Assembly: GCA_021325555.1 (NCBI GenBank)
Contig: JAJPGY010000011.1
Coordinates: 1-43,945 of the forward strand
Length of the DNA: 43,945 nt
Reading direction: 5' to 3'
Source of the DNA: Pseudomonadota bacterium
GTDB lineage: Bacteria > Cyanobacteriota > Vampirovibrionia > Obscuribacterales > Obscuribacteraceae
Below the pieces are notes generated by a model. That model made no database searches and was not told the origin of the DNA. It saw only the letters and a list, made by a program, of their open reading frames with translations. Both the position numbers and the translations under genes were made by a program. Of the stretch, positions 1 through 7,546 are shown in pieces (positions within the stretch are counted from its first letter, which is position 1; every line of letters begins with the position of its first letter).

Positions 1-152
1 GGCGCATGCAATGCGCCCCTACGAGGCCGGATTTACATCTCGCAGGGCGCATGCAATGCGCCCCTACGAGGCCGGATTTACATCTCGCAGGGCGCATGCA
101 ATGCGCCTCTACGAGGCCGGATTTACATCTCGCAGGGCGCATGCAATGCGCC
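1..152. repeat. 45-bp tandem repeat with hairpin units
   Basis: Three full 45-bp units (1-45, 46-90, 91-135) are followed by a 17-bp partial unit (136-152). Units 1 and 2 are identical; unit 3 differs by one base in the part after the hairpin. Each unit opens with GGCGCAT-GCA-ATGCGCC, a perfect 7-bp stem with a 3-nt loop, so the block holds four equal hairpins. It lies just past the stop codon of the SIS gene (171), where a terminator or mRNA-end structure would sit. The repeats continue to the window edge, so the left limit is unknown. An open frame through the repeat (15 residues per unit) is a by-product of 45 being divisible by three. Confidence 0.9.
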
Positions 153-170
153 ATAGGCAAAGCGTCCTGA

Positions 171-758
171 TCAACTCTCAGCAATCCGCTGCTTGAGATA
201 CTGCGTGATCAGGTGTCCCAGCGAGACGTGTATGGTCTCCACCTGACCGTAGTTGTAGTTGTCAATGTAGATGGAGTGATGCGAAAGCTCTTTCAGCTTG
301 CCGCCGCTAAAGCCCAGGAAGCTTATCACCCGGGCGCCGCTGGCGCGCGCGTATTCGGCGGCCGCCACCACATTTGGTGAGTTGCCGGAGCAGGATATGG
401 CAATGAACACGTCGCCCGGGCTCATGCAGACCTGGAGCTGCTGCACGAAGACCTGGTCGTAGCTGAAGTCGTTGCCGATGGCGGTCAGCGTGGATATGTT
501 GCCGCAAAGCGACTCGGCCCGCAGCGGCCGCTTTCCGGCCACCATGGTGCCGTGACCGAAGCAGCAGCCGAGGTGGATGGCCGTGGAGGCGCTGCCCCCG
601 TTGCCGGCGATCCAGACCCTGCTGTCCTGGCGGTAGGCTTCCCACAGAGCGTCCACGACCGCCTCCACCTCGGATTCCCGCACGAGGTCGATGCACTCGT
701 GGGCCTCCTTCATGAAAGAGCCGTAGAAGTCCCGGAACGTCTTAAGCGTCGCTGACAT
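171..758 (-). CDS. gmhA: SIS-domain sugar isomerase, GmhA-like
   Basis: The protein has 195 residues, close to the 190-200 usual for GmhA (sedoheptulose-7-phosphate isomerase, first step of the nucleotide-heptose pathway, cytosolic). The phosphosugar-binding signature GNGGS is at residues 52-56, followed by H62; SCSGNS is near 122. I chose the ATG at 758, which overlaps the kinase stop (742) by 17 bp. An ATG at 785 would add nine residues unlike the family. By eye, the E. coli metal-site residues H61, E65, Q172 and H180 correspond to H62, C66, E174 and H182, so two of four are changed. The context (kinase and nucleotidyltransferase upstream in the same operon) supports the heptose role. Another SIS ketose/aldose isomerase is possible. 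Confidence 0.85.
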   Translation of the reverse strand: MSATLKTFRDFYGSFMKEAHECIDLVRESEVEAVVDALWEAYRQDSRVWIAGNGGSASTAIHLGCCFGHGTMVAGKRPLRAESLCGNISTLTAIGNDFSYDQVFVQQLQVCMSPGDVFIAISCSGNSPNVVAAAEYARASGARVISFLGFSGGKLKELSHHSIYIDNYNYGQVETIHVSLGHLITQYLKQRIAES

Positions 759-1719
759 AGATGATCTTGCTCCCCTGGGGCTCAAAGCCGAATTCGACCT
801 GCCTCAATTCCGAAAGGGCCTTGCGCACCTTTTCGTGGTTTTGCGGCTCGACGAACAAGAGCAGGAAGCCGCCGCCGCCGGCGCCGAGAATCTTGCCGCC
901 CAGGGCGCCTGCTTCGAGGGCCGTCTCGTAGTACCGGTCGATCACGTCGTTGGTCACGCTCCTGGCCAGCTTGCGCTTGAGCATCCAGCCCTGATGGAGG
1001 ATGTCCCCGATCGAGACCAGGTGCCGGCCCTTGAGCAGCGTGTCCCGGATCTGCCTGGCCTGCTCGCACATCTCCTTTAGCGCCTGGCGATTCATCTCCG
1101 TGTTGGCCTTTTGCTCCTTGAGCACCGAGGCGGCCGGCCTGGTCATGCCGGTGTAGTACATCTGCAGGTGGCGCATGAGCTCATCGCGGGTGGCCGGCGA
1201 GACGATAATCGGGTTGCAGAAGACGGTTTCGTCCGGGTTGAACTCGATAAACCGCAGCCCGCCGTAAGCGGCGATGTACTGGTCCTGTTTGCCGATCGGC
1301 TCCTTGAGCATGTCGATCTCCATCTGGCAGGCTTCACGGGCCAGCCGCTCCGCCGAGGCGTGCTCGCCCTTGTAAGCGTAGAGCGCGTTCAAGAGGCCGA
1401 CCATGAAGCTGCTCGACGAGCCGATGCCCGTCTGCGCCGGAATGTCGGCCATGGAGGTGACCTCCAGGCCGTTGACCAGCCCGGTGTGCTTGAGCGCCGT
1501 GCGCACCAGCGGGTGCTGCAGCTCGTCAACCGTGTTCACCAGCTCCATCTGCGAGTAGCCCACCCGGAGCGTGTGGTCGAAGCGCTTGTTGACCGTGATG
1601 TACATGTACTTGGTAATCGTGAGCGCGGTCACGCAGCCGCCCGATTCCCGGTAGAAATCCGGCAGGTCGGTGCCTCCCCCGGCCAGGCTCACGCGAAAAG
1701 GCGTTCTGGAAATAATCAC
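742..1719 (-). CDS. hddA: GHMP kinase, HddA-like heptose-7-phosphate kinase
   Basis: The protein has 325 residues with all three GHMP-kinase motifs: an N-terminal substrate region (SLAGGGTDLP, 11-20), the ATP-binding loop IPAQTGIGSSSSF (93-105) and the C-terminal glycine motif around 278-289 (KILGAGGGG). The start 'ISRTPFRVSLAGGGTD' is typical of HddA, which phosphorylates D-glycero-D-manno-heptose 7-phosphate at C1. The start is a GTG at 1719 that overlaps the TGA of the upstream nucleotidyltransferase gene by four bases, so translation is probably coupled. The gene sits between HddC- and GmhA-like genes, which strengthens the call. A fucose/arabinose-type GHMP kinase is less likely. Confidence 0.9.
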   Translation of the reverse strand: MIISRTPFRVSLAGGGTDLPDFYRESGGCVTALTITKYMYITVNKRFDHTLRVGYSQMELVNTVDELQHPLVRTALKHTGLVNGLEVTSMADIPAQTGIGSSSSFMVGLLNALYAYKGEHASAERLAREACQMEIDMLKEPIGKQDQYIAAYGGLRFIEFNPDETVFCNPIIVSPATRDELMRHLQMYYTGMTRPAASVLKEQKANTEMNRQALKEMCEQARQIRDTLLKGRHLVSIGDILHQGWMLKRKLARSVTNDVIDRYYETALEAGALGGKILGAGGGGFLLLFVEPQNHEKVRKALSELRQVEFGFEPQGSKIIYVSDA

Positions 1720-2435
1720 GCAATCACCCTCTCGAAAACCGCCAGCCGCTCGGGCGTCCCTATATCATAGAACCTTGTACCAGACGGAAAGGCCAGCAGG
1801 CGACCCTCACGGGCCAGGCGCGGGTAGACGAGCTCCTCCAGGGCAGACGAGCCATGGGCGGGCAGCCAGCCGACCACCTCCCGGGAGAGGATGAGCACGC
1901 CCGCGTCCACGAACCGGTGGTCGCCGCCCCGCCCCTTCTCGTAGCTGGCCACCGTGCCGCCGCCGGGCCCGAGCCTGACGTTTCCGACCGCATCGGGGAC
2001 CGCCTCCAGCGGGGTGACGACCATGAGCCCGGAGGCGCCGGGCAGGCGCCCGGCGTGGAAGGCCCGGTAGGCAGCCTGATATCCGGTGTCCAGATAGGAG
2101 TCCCCGTATACCAGGAAGAACTCGGCAGGCAAAAGGTCGCTGGCCAGGCGCAGGGCGCCTCCCGTCCCGCACGGGGCCGGCTCCCGTGAATAGCGGATGG
2201 TGAGGTCCAGCGCCCTGCCGGAGCCGAAGTACGCCTCGATCTGCTCGCCCAGGTAGCCTGTAAGCAGGATCACCTCGCTTATGCCGTGCCGCCCGAGCAT
2301 GACAAGCAGGTGCTCGAGGAAGGGCCTGCCCTTCACAGGCATCAGCGGCTTGGGAGCCCGGGCGGTGAGCTCGCCCAGGCGGGTGCCCAGGCCGCCGGCC
2401 AGCACCACGGCTGTCTCAAGTCGTTCTGGCGGCAT
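1716..2435 (-). CDS. hddC: Sugar-phosphate nucleotidyltransferase, HddC-like
   Basis: The protein has 239 residues with the nucleotidyltransferase fold. The nucleotide-binding signature LAGGLGTRL is at 12-20, followed by APKPLMPV near 27-34, and a metal-binding Asp is in VYGDSYLD near 110. The size and the ending (FYDIGTPERLAVFE) fit HddC/RfbA-type enzymes without a C-terminal beta-helix acyltransferase. Next to an HddA-like kinase the best guess is transfer of GMP to D-glycero-D-manno-heptose 1-phosphate, giving GDP-heptose. The nucleotide used cannot be read from the sequence. The ATG at 2435 lies 20 bp inside the end of the upstream epimerase gene, and its stop overlaps the hddA start. Confidence 0.87.
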   Translation of the reverse strand: MPPERLETAVVLAGGLGTRLGELTARAPKPLMPVKGRPFLEHLLVMLGRHGISEVILLTGYLGEQIEAYFGSGRALDLTIRYSREPAPCGTGGALRLASDLLPAEFFLVYGDSYLDTGYQAAYRAFHAGRLPGASGLMVVTPLEAVPDAVGNVRLGPGGGTVASYEKGRGGDHRFVDAGVLILSREVVGWLPAHGSSALEELVYPRLAREGRLLAFPSGTRFYDIGTPERLAVFERVIA

Positions 2436-3327
2436 TCAGGAAAGCCCTCCACGTTTTCGCAAGCCCGGCGCCGATATCCGTGGCCGGCTGCCAGCCGAGC
2501 GCCCTCAGGCGCGAGATGTCCGCCCGCTCCTCGTCCGGCTCGCCCGCGCGCAGCCTGGCAGGGTCGGTGACGATCCTGAGCTTGCGGCCTGCAATCTCCT
2601 CCAGGAGCCGGACCAGGTCGGCCGGGGAGTAGCTGCGCCCCGAGCCCAGGTTGTAGACGCCAGGGTTCATCTGGGCCGCCTCCTGCGCCAGCACGGTGGT
2701 GATCCCGCTTACGATGTCGTCCAGATAGATGAAGTCCCGCTTGCCGGCCGTGTCACCAAGGGTGATACTACCTCCTTCCAGCTGGCGCAGGATGGTCGGG
2801 ATGAGAAAATCGCCGTTCTGGCCGGGGCCGTAGCCGTTGAAGAGGCGCAGGATGGTGAAGCGTTTGCCGGTGTTCCTGGCGAAGAAGCGCACCATCTCCT
2901 CGGCCGCCGCCTTCGCCTGTCCGAGCGGACCTGCCGGCTCGAGCGGCTGGTCCTCCCGGAAAGGAAGCGGCGCCCGCCCGCCGTAAACCTTGCCGCTCGA
3001 CAACAACACAAAATGGCGCCCGGCGCCCCCGGCAAAAAGATCGAGCATGTTGAGGACGCCGGCGACGTTGACGACCATCGTCTCCAGCGGGTGGCTGGCG
3101 ATGTAGGAGGCGACCGTGGGCGCGGCCAGGTGAACGACCACCTCGGCGGCCCGAGCCGCCTCGCCGTAGCCGTCCGGACGCAGGATGTCGCCTGCTATGA
3201 CGGAGCAACCTTCAAGCCGCCCGCCCGTGCGAGCCAGCCCCGATACCGTGTAGCCGGAGCGGACGAGGGCATGAGCCAGGGGACGGCCGATAAAGCCGGT
3301 GATTCCCGAGATAAAAGCCTGGGTCAT
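2416..3327 (-). CDS. NAD-dependent epimerase/dehydratase (SDR), catalytic Tyr replaced
   Basis: The protein has 303 residues and is an extended short-chain dehydrogenase. The Rossmann motif G8-x-x-G11-x-x-G14 is at the start, VVVHLAA is near 63-69 and KRDFIYLDDI near 196-205 (typical of sugar-nucleotide epimerases). I chose the ATG at 3327 because a strong GGAGG ribosome site lies just upstream. The longer frame to 3408 adds unrelated residues. It is the first gene of the heptose operon and probably modifies the nucleotide-heptose or another sugar nucleotide. The family's catalytic YxxxK reads L135-G-Q-A-K139 here: the codon is CTC, so the tyrosine is missing while the lysine and flanking residues are kept. 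The reaction is therefore uncertain. Confidence 0.88.
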   Translation of the reverse strand: MTQAFISGITGFIGRPLAHALVRSGYTVSGLARTGGRLEGCSVIAGDILRPDGYGEAARAAEVVVHLAAPTVASYIASHPLETMVVNVAGVLNMLDLFAGGAGRHFVLLSSGKVYGGRAPLPFREDQPLEPAGPLGQAKAAAEEMVRFFARNTGKRFTILRLFNGYGPGQNGDFLIPTILRQLEGGSITLGDTAGKRDFIYLDDIVSGITTVLAQEAAQMNPGVYNLGSGRSYSPADLVRLLEEIAGRKLRIVTDPARLRAGEPDEERADISRLRALGWQPATDIGAGLAKTWRAFLNAARTT

Positions 3328-3401
3328 CCCTCCTCCGCTACAATGGCCAGTTAATATTGTAAGGGTTCCGCGGCGCCCGGCCGATGGCAAGGAGCGAGGC
3401 A

Positions 3402-4685
3402 GTGGCAAGAGTAGGGATTCTGGGCGGGGGGCTGGCCGGTCTTTGCCTGTCTTACTTTCTCGGCCCGGACAGCGAGGTTCTGGAGAAGGACAGCACCTGC
3501 GGCGGCCTCTGCCGCAGCTACAAGAAGGACGGCTTCACCTACGATCTCGGCGGCCACATAATCTTTTCCAAGGACACGGAGATCCTCGACTTCGAGCTTT
3601 CCATGCTGGGCGACCGGGTGGGGCGCTTCTACCGCAACAACTCGATCTGGTTCAAGCGCCGCTTCGTCAAGTACCCGTTCGAGAACGGCCTTGCCGCCCT
3701 GGACAAGGAGGACAACTTCTACTGCCTCTACAACTTCCTGGTGAACAAGCCTGGCCCGCAGCGCAACTTCCGCGACTGGATCTACAACACCTTCGGCAAG
3801 GGGCTGGCCGAGCTGTATCTTATCCCATACAACACCAAGATCTGGAACACGCCGCCCGAGCAGATGGGCACCGCCTGGGTGGAGCGCATTCCCAAGCCGC
3901 CGGTCGAGGACGTGATCAAATCCTCCCTGGGCATCGAGACCGAAGGCTACGTGCACCAGCTGTACTTCTACTACCCGAAGACCGGCGGCTTCGAGACGCT
4001 GCCGCGCACCTTCGAGGAGAAGGTGCGGCAGCGCATCGTGCGCAACTTCGCGGTGAGCAAGGTCAGGCGCACAGCGCGGGGGTGGCAGGTATCCGACGGC
4101 GGCGACGAGCGCGAGTACGAGCGGATCATCTGCGCCATGCCGATCTTCGACTTCGCCGCCGCGCTGGAGGGGATCCCGCCGGATGTTGAGCAGGCGGTTT
4201 CGTCGCTCCGCTACAACTCCTTGATCGTGGTCATGGTCGGCGTGGCGAAGCCGAAGCTCGTGGAGCAGTTCGCGCTCTACGTGCCGCAGCAGGATCTCCC
4301 CTTCCACCGCCTGTGCTTCTACGGCTATTTCGGCAACGCCTACGTGCCGGAGGGTGCATCATCGGTGGTGGCGGAGATAACGGCCAACGAGGGCGATGCC
4401 GTCTGGTCGATGAGCGACGCCGAGGTGACCCGGCACGTGGTGGACGGGCTGGAGCGGGAGGGATTTCTGGACAGCCGCGACGTGATCGCAACCGACGTGC
4501 AGCGGACGAAGTACGCGTACGTGATCTATGACATCGATTACGAGAAGAACCTGGGCATCGTGCACGAATACTTCCGCAGCCAGGGCATCGAGCTGTGCGG
4601 CAGATTCGCCGAGTTCAAGTATTACAATTCGGACGCGGTGATCCGGTCGGCCAAGACGGTGGCACAGAGAGTTGCAAACACCTGA
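3402..4685 (+). CDS. FAD-dependent amine-oxidase/UDP-galactopyranose-mutase-like protein
   Basis: The protein has 427 residues. The N-terminal FAD-binding motif GGGLAG is at residues 8-13, followed by GGLCRSY near 34-40 and YDLGGHIIF near 48-56. This layout occurs in protoporphyrinogen-oxidase-like flavoproteins of sugar clusters, related to UDP-galactopyranose mutase. A sugar-ring mutase or a redox step on a nucleotide sugar is plausible. The GTG at 3402 has GGAG seven bases upstream; an in-frame ATG at 3384 is an alternative without a ribosome site. The gene is divergent from the heptose operon across about 74 bp. Its end overlaps the start of the next gene by 14 bp, so the two are likely co-translated. 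Confidence 0.82.
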   Translation: MARVGILGGGLAGLCLSYFLGPDSEVLEKDSTCGGLCRSYKKDGFTYDLGGHIIFSKDTEILDFELSMLGDRVGRFYRNNSIWFKRRFVKYPFENGLAALDKEDNFYCLYNFLVNKPGPQRNFRDWIYNTFGKGLAELYLIPYNTKIWNTPPEQMGTAWVERIPKPPVEDVIKSSLGIETEGYVHQLYFYYPKTGGFETLPRTFEEKVRQRIVRNFAVSKVRRTARGWQVSDGGDEREYERIICAMPIFDFAAALEGIPPDVEQAVSSLRYNSLIVVMVGVAKPKLVEQFALYVPQQDLPFHRLCFYGYFGNAYVPEGASSVVAEITANEGDAVWSMSDAEVTRHVVDGLEREGFLDSRDVIATDVQRTKYAYVIYDIDYEKNLGIVHEYFRSQGIELCGRFAEFKYYNSDAVIRSAKTVAQRVANT

Positions 4686-6294
4686 CAGCGCCTTCCCCGG
4701 CGATTCGACGCCATCGTGGCGCGTCTTCCTCACGGCGCTCGCTCTGGCCTGGCTGGCCCTTATCATCAGGATCGCCACCTGCGGTTGGGGCGGCTTGAGC
4801 AGCGAGGAGTGCATCTGCGCCAACATCGCCACCGCGCCCACCTGGTCGAGGATGCTCGAGCTCATCAAGCTCGACGGCAACCCGCCTCTCATCTACGTGC
4901 TCATCCGCCTGTGGTCGCTCGCCTTCGGCGGCGGGGATCTCTCAGTGCGCTTCTTTGCGGTCCTGGCGGCGGCCGCCGTGGTGCCGGCCGCCTACCTGCT
5001 TTTCAGGAAGCAGCTCGGCGAAGGGCTCTCGGTTCAGCTGGCCGTCCTGCTGGCCGCCTGCGCCCCGCTGGTGCGCTTCGGCGACCTGGTGCGCAGCTAT
5101 GGGCTCCTGCCCTTGATGGCTCTGCTGGTGACCTGCAAGCTGATGGACCTTCTGGATCACCCGCGCAGCCGCCTCAAGCAGGCTCAGTACGCCGTCCTTC
5201 TGGCGGCAACGGTCTATCTCCACCACTGGGGGGCGGTGGTGGCAATCGGTCACTGGAGCCTGGTGGCGACCGGCACGCTCCGCCGGTGGTGGCATCCCGC
5301 GTCAACAAGGGCCTGGCTCTCGGGCTCGCTTACCGCCTTCATCCTCTATCTTCCCTGGCTGCTGGTCGTGAGCGTCCAGTTGCAGCAAGACGTCAGCCCC
5401 TGGATCGCCCGCCCCACCCTCAAGGAGTGCCTCCTCAACACCGCGATCGAGGCGCTGGCCGGCTACCTGGAGAAGCCGACCTGGTTGTTTGATCTGGTCG
5501 GGCTCGTGGCCAACATCTGCCTGTGGGGCAGCCTCGTCATCCCGACCGTGCTGCCCGGGCGCCCCGGCGACGAGCCGCCCTTCCGCTTCCGCGCCTGGCA
5601 GATCTTCGTGGCGGCGGGACTGGCCGCCGCCACCTTGATAAGCCAGGTGCGACCGATCTGGCGCGACCGTTATCTGCTCGCCTTCACGCCGGCCATGCTC
5701 CTTCTCTACGTCGTCTGCGCCTGGCGCCTGAGCGGGCGCTTGCCCGAGCGCGCCCGGTGGCTGATTCCGGCGGCGATCTGGATCGCGATCTGGATCCCGC
5801 AGCTGGCCTTTTTCGCCCGGTACCCGGAGTCGGGCGCCTGGGCCCTGGTTGAGCAGATCTCTTACCAATCCGACCCGGCCAGGGACCTGGTCGTCGTCCC
5901 CTACGAGACGCTGGCGCCGCAGGTGGATCGTTACGCGGACCCGAAGCTGCGCGTGGTCTCCTTTCCGGACCTGGAGCGCCTGCCGGCGGTGCCCTGGGCC
6001 GGGCTCAACAAACGGATTCGTGAAGACGCCAGGATGGAACAGCTTTACGAGATCATGAGCCGGACGCTGGCCGGGCGCGGCAGCGTGTACCTGGTGGAGT
6101 TCCTGCACCCGGCAAACCTCAAGCCGCCCTCCGGTGACCTGGCGAAGATGGACTTCCGCGCCGCCGAGATCTTGCGCGCCCAGCAAATCCGTGCCTGGCT
6201 GACAGCGCGGGCCGCCGAAGCCGGCAAACCGCTTATCGCACCCGGTCGGGAATACGGGGTCATGGCAAGCCTGTTCAAAAGCCCATCCCCATGA
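4672..6294 (+). CDS. GT39-type (GT-C) membrane glycosyltransferase, copy 1
   Basis: The protein has 540 residues and many hydrophobic segments. The first is at about 17-35, followed by an outside loop with an acidic pair (SSEECICANIA) and the stretch LDGNPPLIYVLIRLWSLAFGG. This is the arrangement of GT-C enzymes such as ArnT/PMT (GT39), which move a sugar from a polyprenyl-phosphate donor to lipid or protein on the outer face of the inner membrane. It is a clear paralogue of the protein at 31865-33454: same length, same order, and the same APGR(E/D) motif near the end. The start is a TTG at 4672 inside the flavoprotein gene, with no better start nearby. Donor and acceptor are unknown. Confidence 0.82.
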   Translation: MQTPDSAFPGDSTPSWRVFLTALALAWLALIIRIATCGWGGLSSEECICANIATAPTWSRMLELIKLDGNPPLIYVLIRLWSLAFGGGDLSVRFFAVLAAAAVVPAAYLLFRKQLGEGLSVQLAVLLAACAPLVRFGDLVRSYGLLPLMALLVTCKLMDLLDHPRSRLKQAQYAVLLAATVYLHHWGAVVAIGHWSLVATGTLRRWWHPASTRAWLSGSLTAFILYLPWLLVVSVQLQQDVSPWIARPTLKECLLNTAIEALAGYLEKPTWLFDLVGLVANICLWGSLVIPTVLPGRPGDEPPFRFRAWQIFVAAGLAAATLISQVRPIWRDRYLLAFTPAMLLLYVVCAWRLSGRLPERARWLIPAAIWIAIWIPQLAFFARYPESGAWALVEQISYQSDPARDLVVVPYETLAPQVDRYADPKLRVVSFPDLERLPAVPWAGLNKRIREDARMEQLYEIMSRTLAGRGSVYLVEFLHPANLKPPSGDLAKMDFRAAEILRAQQIRAWLTARAAEAGKPLIAPGREYGVMASLFKSPSP

Positions 6295-6373
6295 GCAGGC
6301 GCCCCGCCCTTGATTACCTGCACTGCGCAAGAGCTGTCCCTGCGCTCTCTGCACCGGCGAACCGGACGCCGGC

Positions 6374-6709
6374 TCATCCGATTATCCTGTTCATCTCCTG
6401 CCAAACCTTCCTGCGATCAGCCTTCGAAAGCAAACCGATCCGCCTGAGCACAAGGCGTTCGTCGAGGGTGAAAAGCTTGAAGCGAACCACGGAAGGTGCT
6501 GGGAGCCCCGCGCTCGCCCAATCCGTCAACGGAACATCGGAAGGCCACGAGCTGTGCTTCGCGCTTGTGATCATTGCCAAAATTACGTGCCCCTGTGCGG
6601 CTTGGAAGTCGGCGCTCGACACAATGAGGGCCGGGCGCCGCTTCTGAGTCTGGCGGTTTGTAAAAGGGAACGGAACCACAACAACTGCACCGGCTTCAAA
6701 GGCCGCCAT
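6374..6709 (-). CDS. MazF/PemK-family endoribonuclease toxin
   Basis: The protein has 111 residues, the usual size of the family. Typical features are the start GAVVVVPFPFTNRQTQKRRPALIVSS (about residues 7-32), ILAMITSA near 43-50 and PSVVRFKLFTLDERLVLRRIG near 73-93. MazF toxins cut single-stranded mRNA at short sites. The ATG at 6709 overlaps the antitoxin gene by 14 bp, the order antitoxin then toxin being normal for the family. The pair sits alone between two plus-strand genes, facing the glycosyltransferase end. The reading frame is intact. Confidence 0.9.
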   Translation of the reverse strand: MAAFEAGAVVVVPFPFTNRQTQKRRPALIVSSADFQAAQGHVILAMITSAKHSSWPSDVPLTDWASAGLPAPSVVRFKLFTLDERLVLRRIGLLSKADRRKVWQEMNRIIG

Positions 6710-6920
6710 AGGCTTTCTCGTCTATTTCAGAGGTCCACTCCTCCAGCGTATCCTCAACAGCCTTGCTGAAGGCCAGATCGAACGCATCGACTCTCCTCAA
6801 AACAACTTGACCTTTAACGAACTCGAACGCCACAAGATCTCCCCTCTTCAATCCCAGCTTCTTGCGTATTTCTGCCGGGATAGTTGCCTGGTACTTCTGC
6901 GTAAGTTTGGACGCGTACAT
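6696..6920 (-). CDS. AbrB/SpoVT-family antitoxin
   Basis: The protein has 74 residues. The first 45 residues form a swapped-hairpin AbrB DNA-binding domain (KYQATIPAEIRKKLGLKRGD). The rest is acidic (VEDTLEEWTSEIDE) and would wrap the toxin. It would bind and block the MazF-like toxin and repress the shared promoter. No good ribosome site precedes the ATG at 6920. Three GTAATAC repeats lie 59-90 bp upstream and may be its operator. Confidence 0.9.
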   Translation of the reverse strand: MYASKLTQKYQATIPAEIRKKLGLKRGDLVAFEFVKGQVVLRRVDAFDLAFSKAVEDTLEEWTSEIDEKAYGGL

Positions 6921-6978
6921 ATGCAGATTTCGTCAAGGCTGGAGGCCCGACGACCGGAAGCCGGCGAGCGGGCTCGAT

Positions 6979-7010
6979 GTAATACTGTAATACTATGTTA
7001 CCAGTAATAC
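6979..7010 (-). promoter_or_regulatory. Triple GTAATAC repeat, possible antitoxin operator/promoter
   Basis: The heptamer GTAATAC occurs at 6979-6985, 6987-6993 and 7004-7010, with a related GTTACC between the last two. On the minus strand a TATTAC box could serve as a -10 for the toxin-antitoxin pair, but the -35 match is poor. Repeated sites like this are common for autorepressing AbrB-type antitoxins. No function is shown by the sequence alone. Confidence 0.4.
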
Positions 7011-7056
7011 GCCGGATGCCGCCTCGGGACGCAAGATATTTCGCGTTAAACCGGCT

Positions 7057-7143
7057 CGCGCCCGGCTCGAGCGGCACGCCGCTGAAGTCGACATGCCCCT
7101 GCTGGCGCCCGGGCGGGACTGCGGGGTCATGGCAAGCCGGTTC
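7057..7143 (+). pseudogene. Remnant of a third GT39-type gene (C-terminal tail)
   Basis: Read in one frame, this stretch gives ARLERHAAEVDMPLLAPGRD followed by CGVMASRF. It matches the tail of glycosyltransferase copy 1 (AWLTARAAEAGKPLIAPGRE, then YGVMASLF). Seventeen bases are identical (7122-7138 and 6255-6271). No matching start or membrane segments lie upstream, so only about 29 codons of an old paralogue remain. The relic and the intact tail of copy 1 flank the toxin-antitoxin pair. Confidence 0.7.
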
Positions 7144-7427
7144 CAAATTAAGGCGGATCAAAGTAACAGCATCGGGTTGCGATCTGCGGGCAGACACCCT
7201 GGCCCGCAGGTAGCATCGCACACCCGGTCGCCATCGCCCATAGCCACGCGCCCCAAAGCGCCTGAATGACTTGATACGCTGGCGGGCAAACGGAGCATCG
7301 CGCCCGGCGGTGAGAAGATAAACAGCCGCCACAGAGCCGGAGCAGCCCCTCCAGCCCTGAGCTGGCTGCCTGTCCACGGGATGCCGCCTGCGGGGCCTGC
7401 CGTCCTGCTAGAATTTGACCCCGGCCG

Positions 7428-7455
7428 GTTACAGGACCGCCGGAAAGGGTATAAA
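7428..7455 (+). promoter_or_regulatory. Candidate promoter of the giant exoprotein gene
   Basis: A GTTACA box (7428-7433) lies 16 bp before TATAAA (7450-7455), giving a start near 7462 and a leader of about 80 bases. It is the best sigma70-like match in the region, but the -35 is only four of six. Confidence 0.35.
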
Positions 7456-7480
7456 TTGCCAGGAGGCGAGATACTGGAAC

Positions 7481-7546
7481 GTGCCACGCGGAAGCGCGGC
7501 CGTTTGTCTTGCCTCGAAGTGGCGGGGCTGGAGCAGATTACAATGA
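7481..7546 (+). other. Short leader ORF overlapping the giant gene start
   Basis: A GTG at 7481 opens a 21-codon frame whose TGA (7544-7546) overlaps the giant gene ATG (7543) in the ATGA pattern of coupled genes. An AGGAGG lies at 7461-7466, 14 bases upstream, which is longer than ideal. It could be a coupling or attenuation leader, or chance. Confidence 0.2.

Larger units (their letters stand above)
6921..7542. other. 622-bp intergenic region between antitoxin and giant gene
   Basis: Contents: the GTAATAC repeats (6979-7010), the glycosyltransferase relic (7057-7143), about 270 bp in which I see no gene (7144-7410), and a leader region for the giant gene (7428-7542). Open frames here on the minus strand run on into the giant gene and look like shadows. 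Confidence 0.7.

Noticed and set aside
1..152. CRISPR array.
   Set aside because: The 45-bp units are directly joined without unique spacers.
11..196. Small protein encoded by the tandem repeat.
   Set aside because: The frame stays open only because the unit length is a multiple of three; there is no start signal.
7381..7542. N-terminal extension of the giant protein.
   Set aside because: It would place the signal peptide 54 residues inside; the ATG at 7543 has its own ribosome site.
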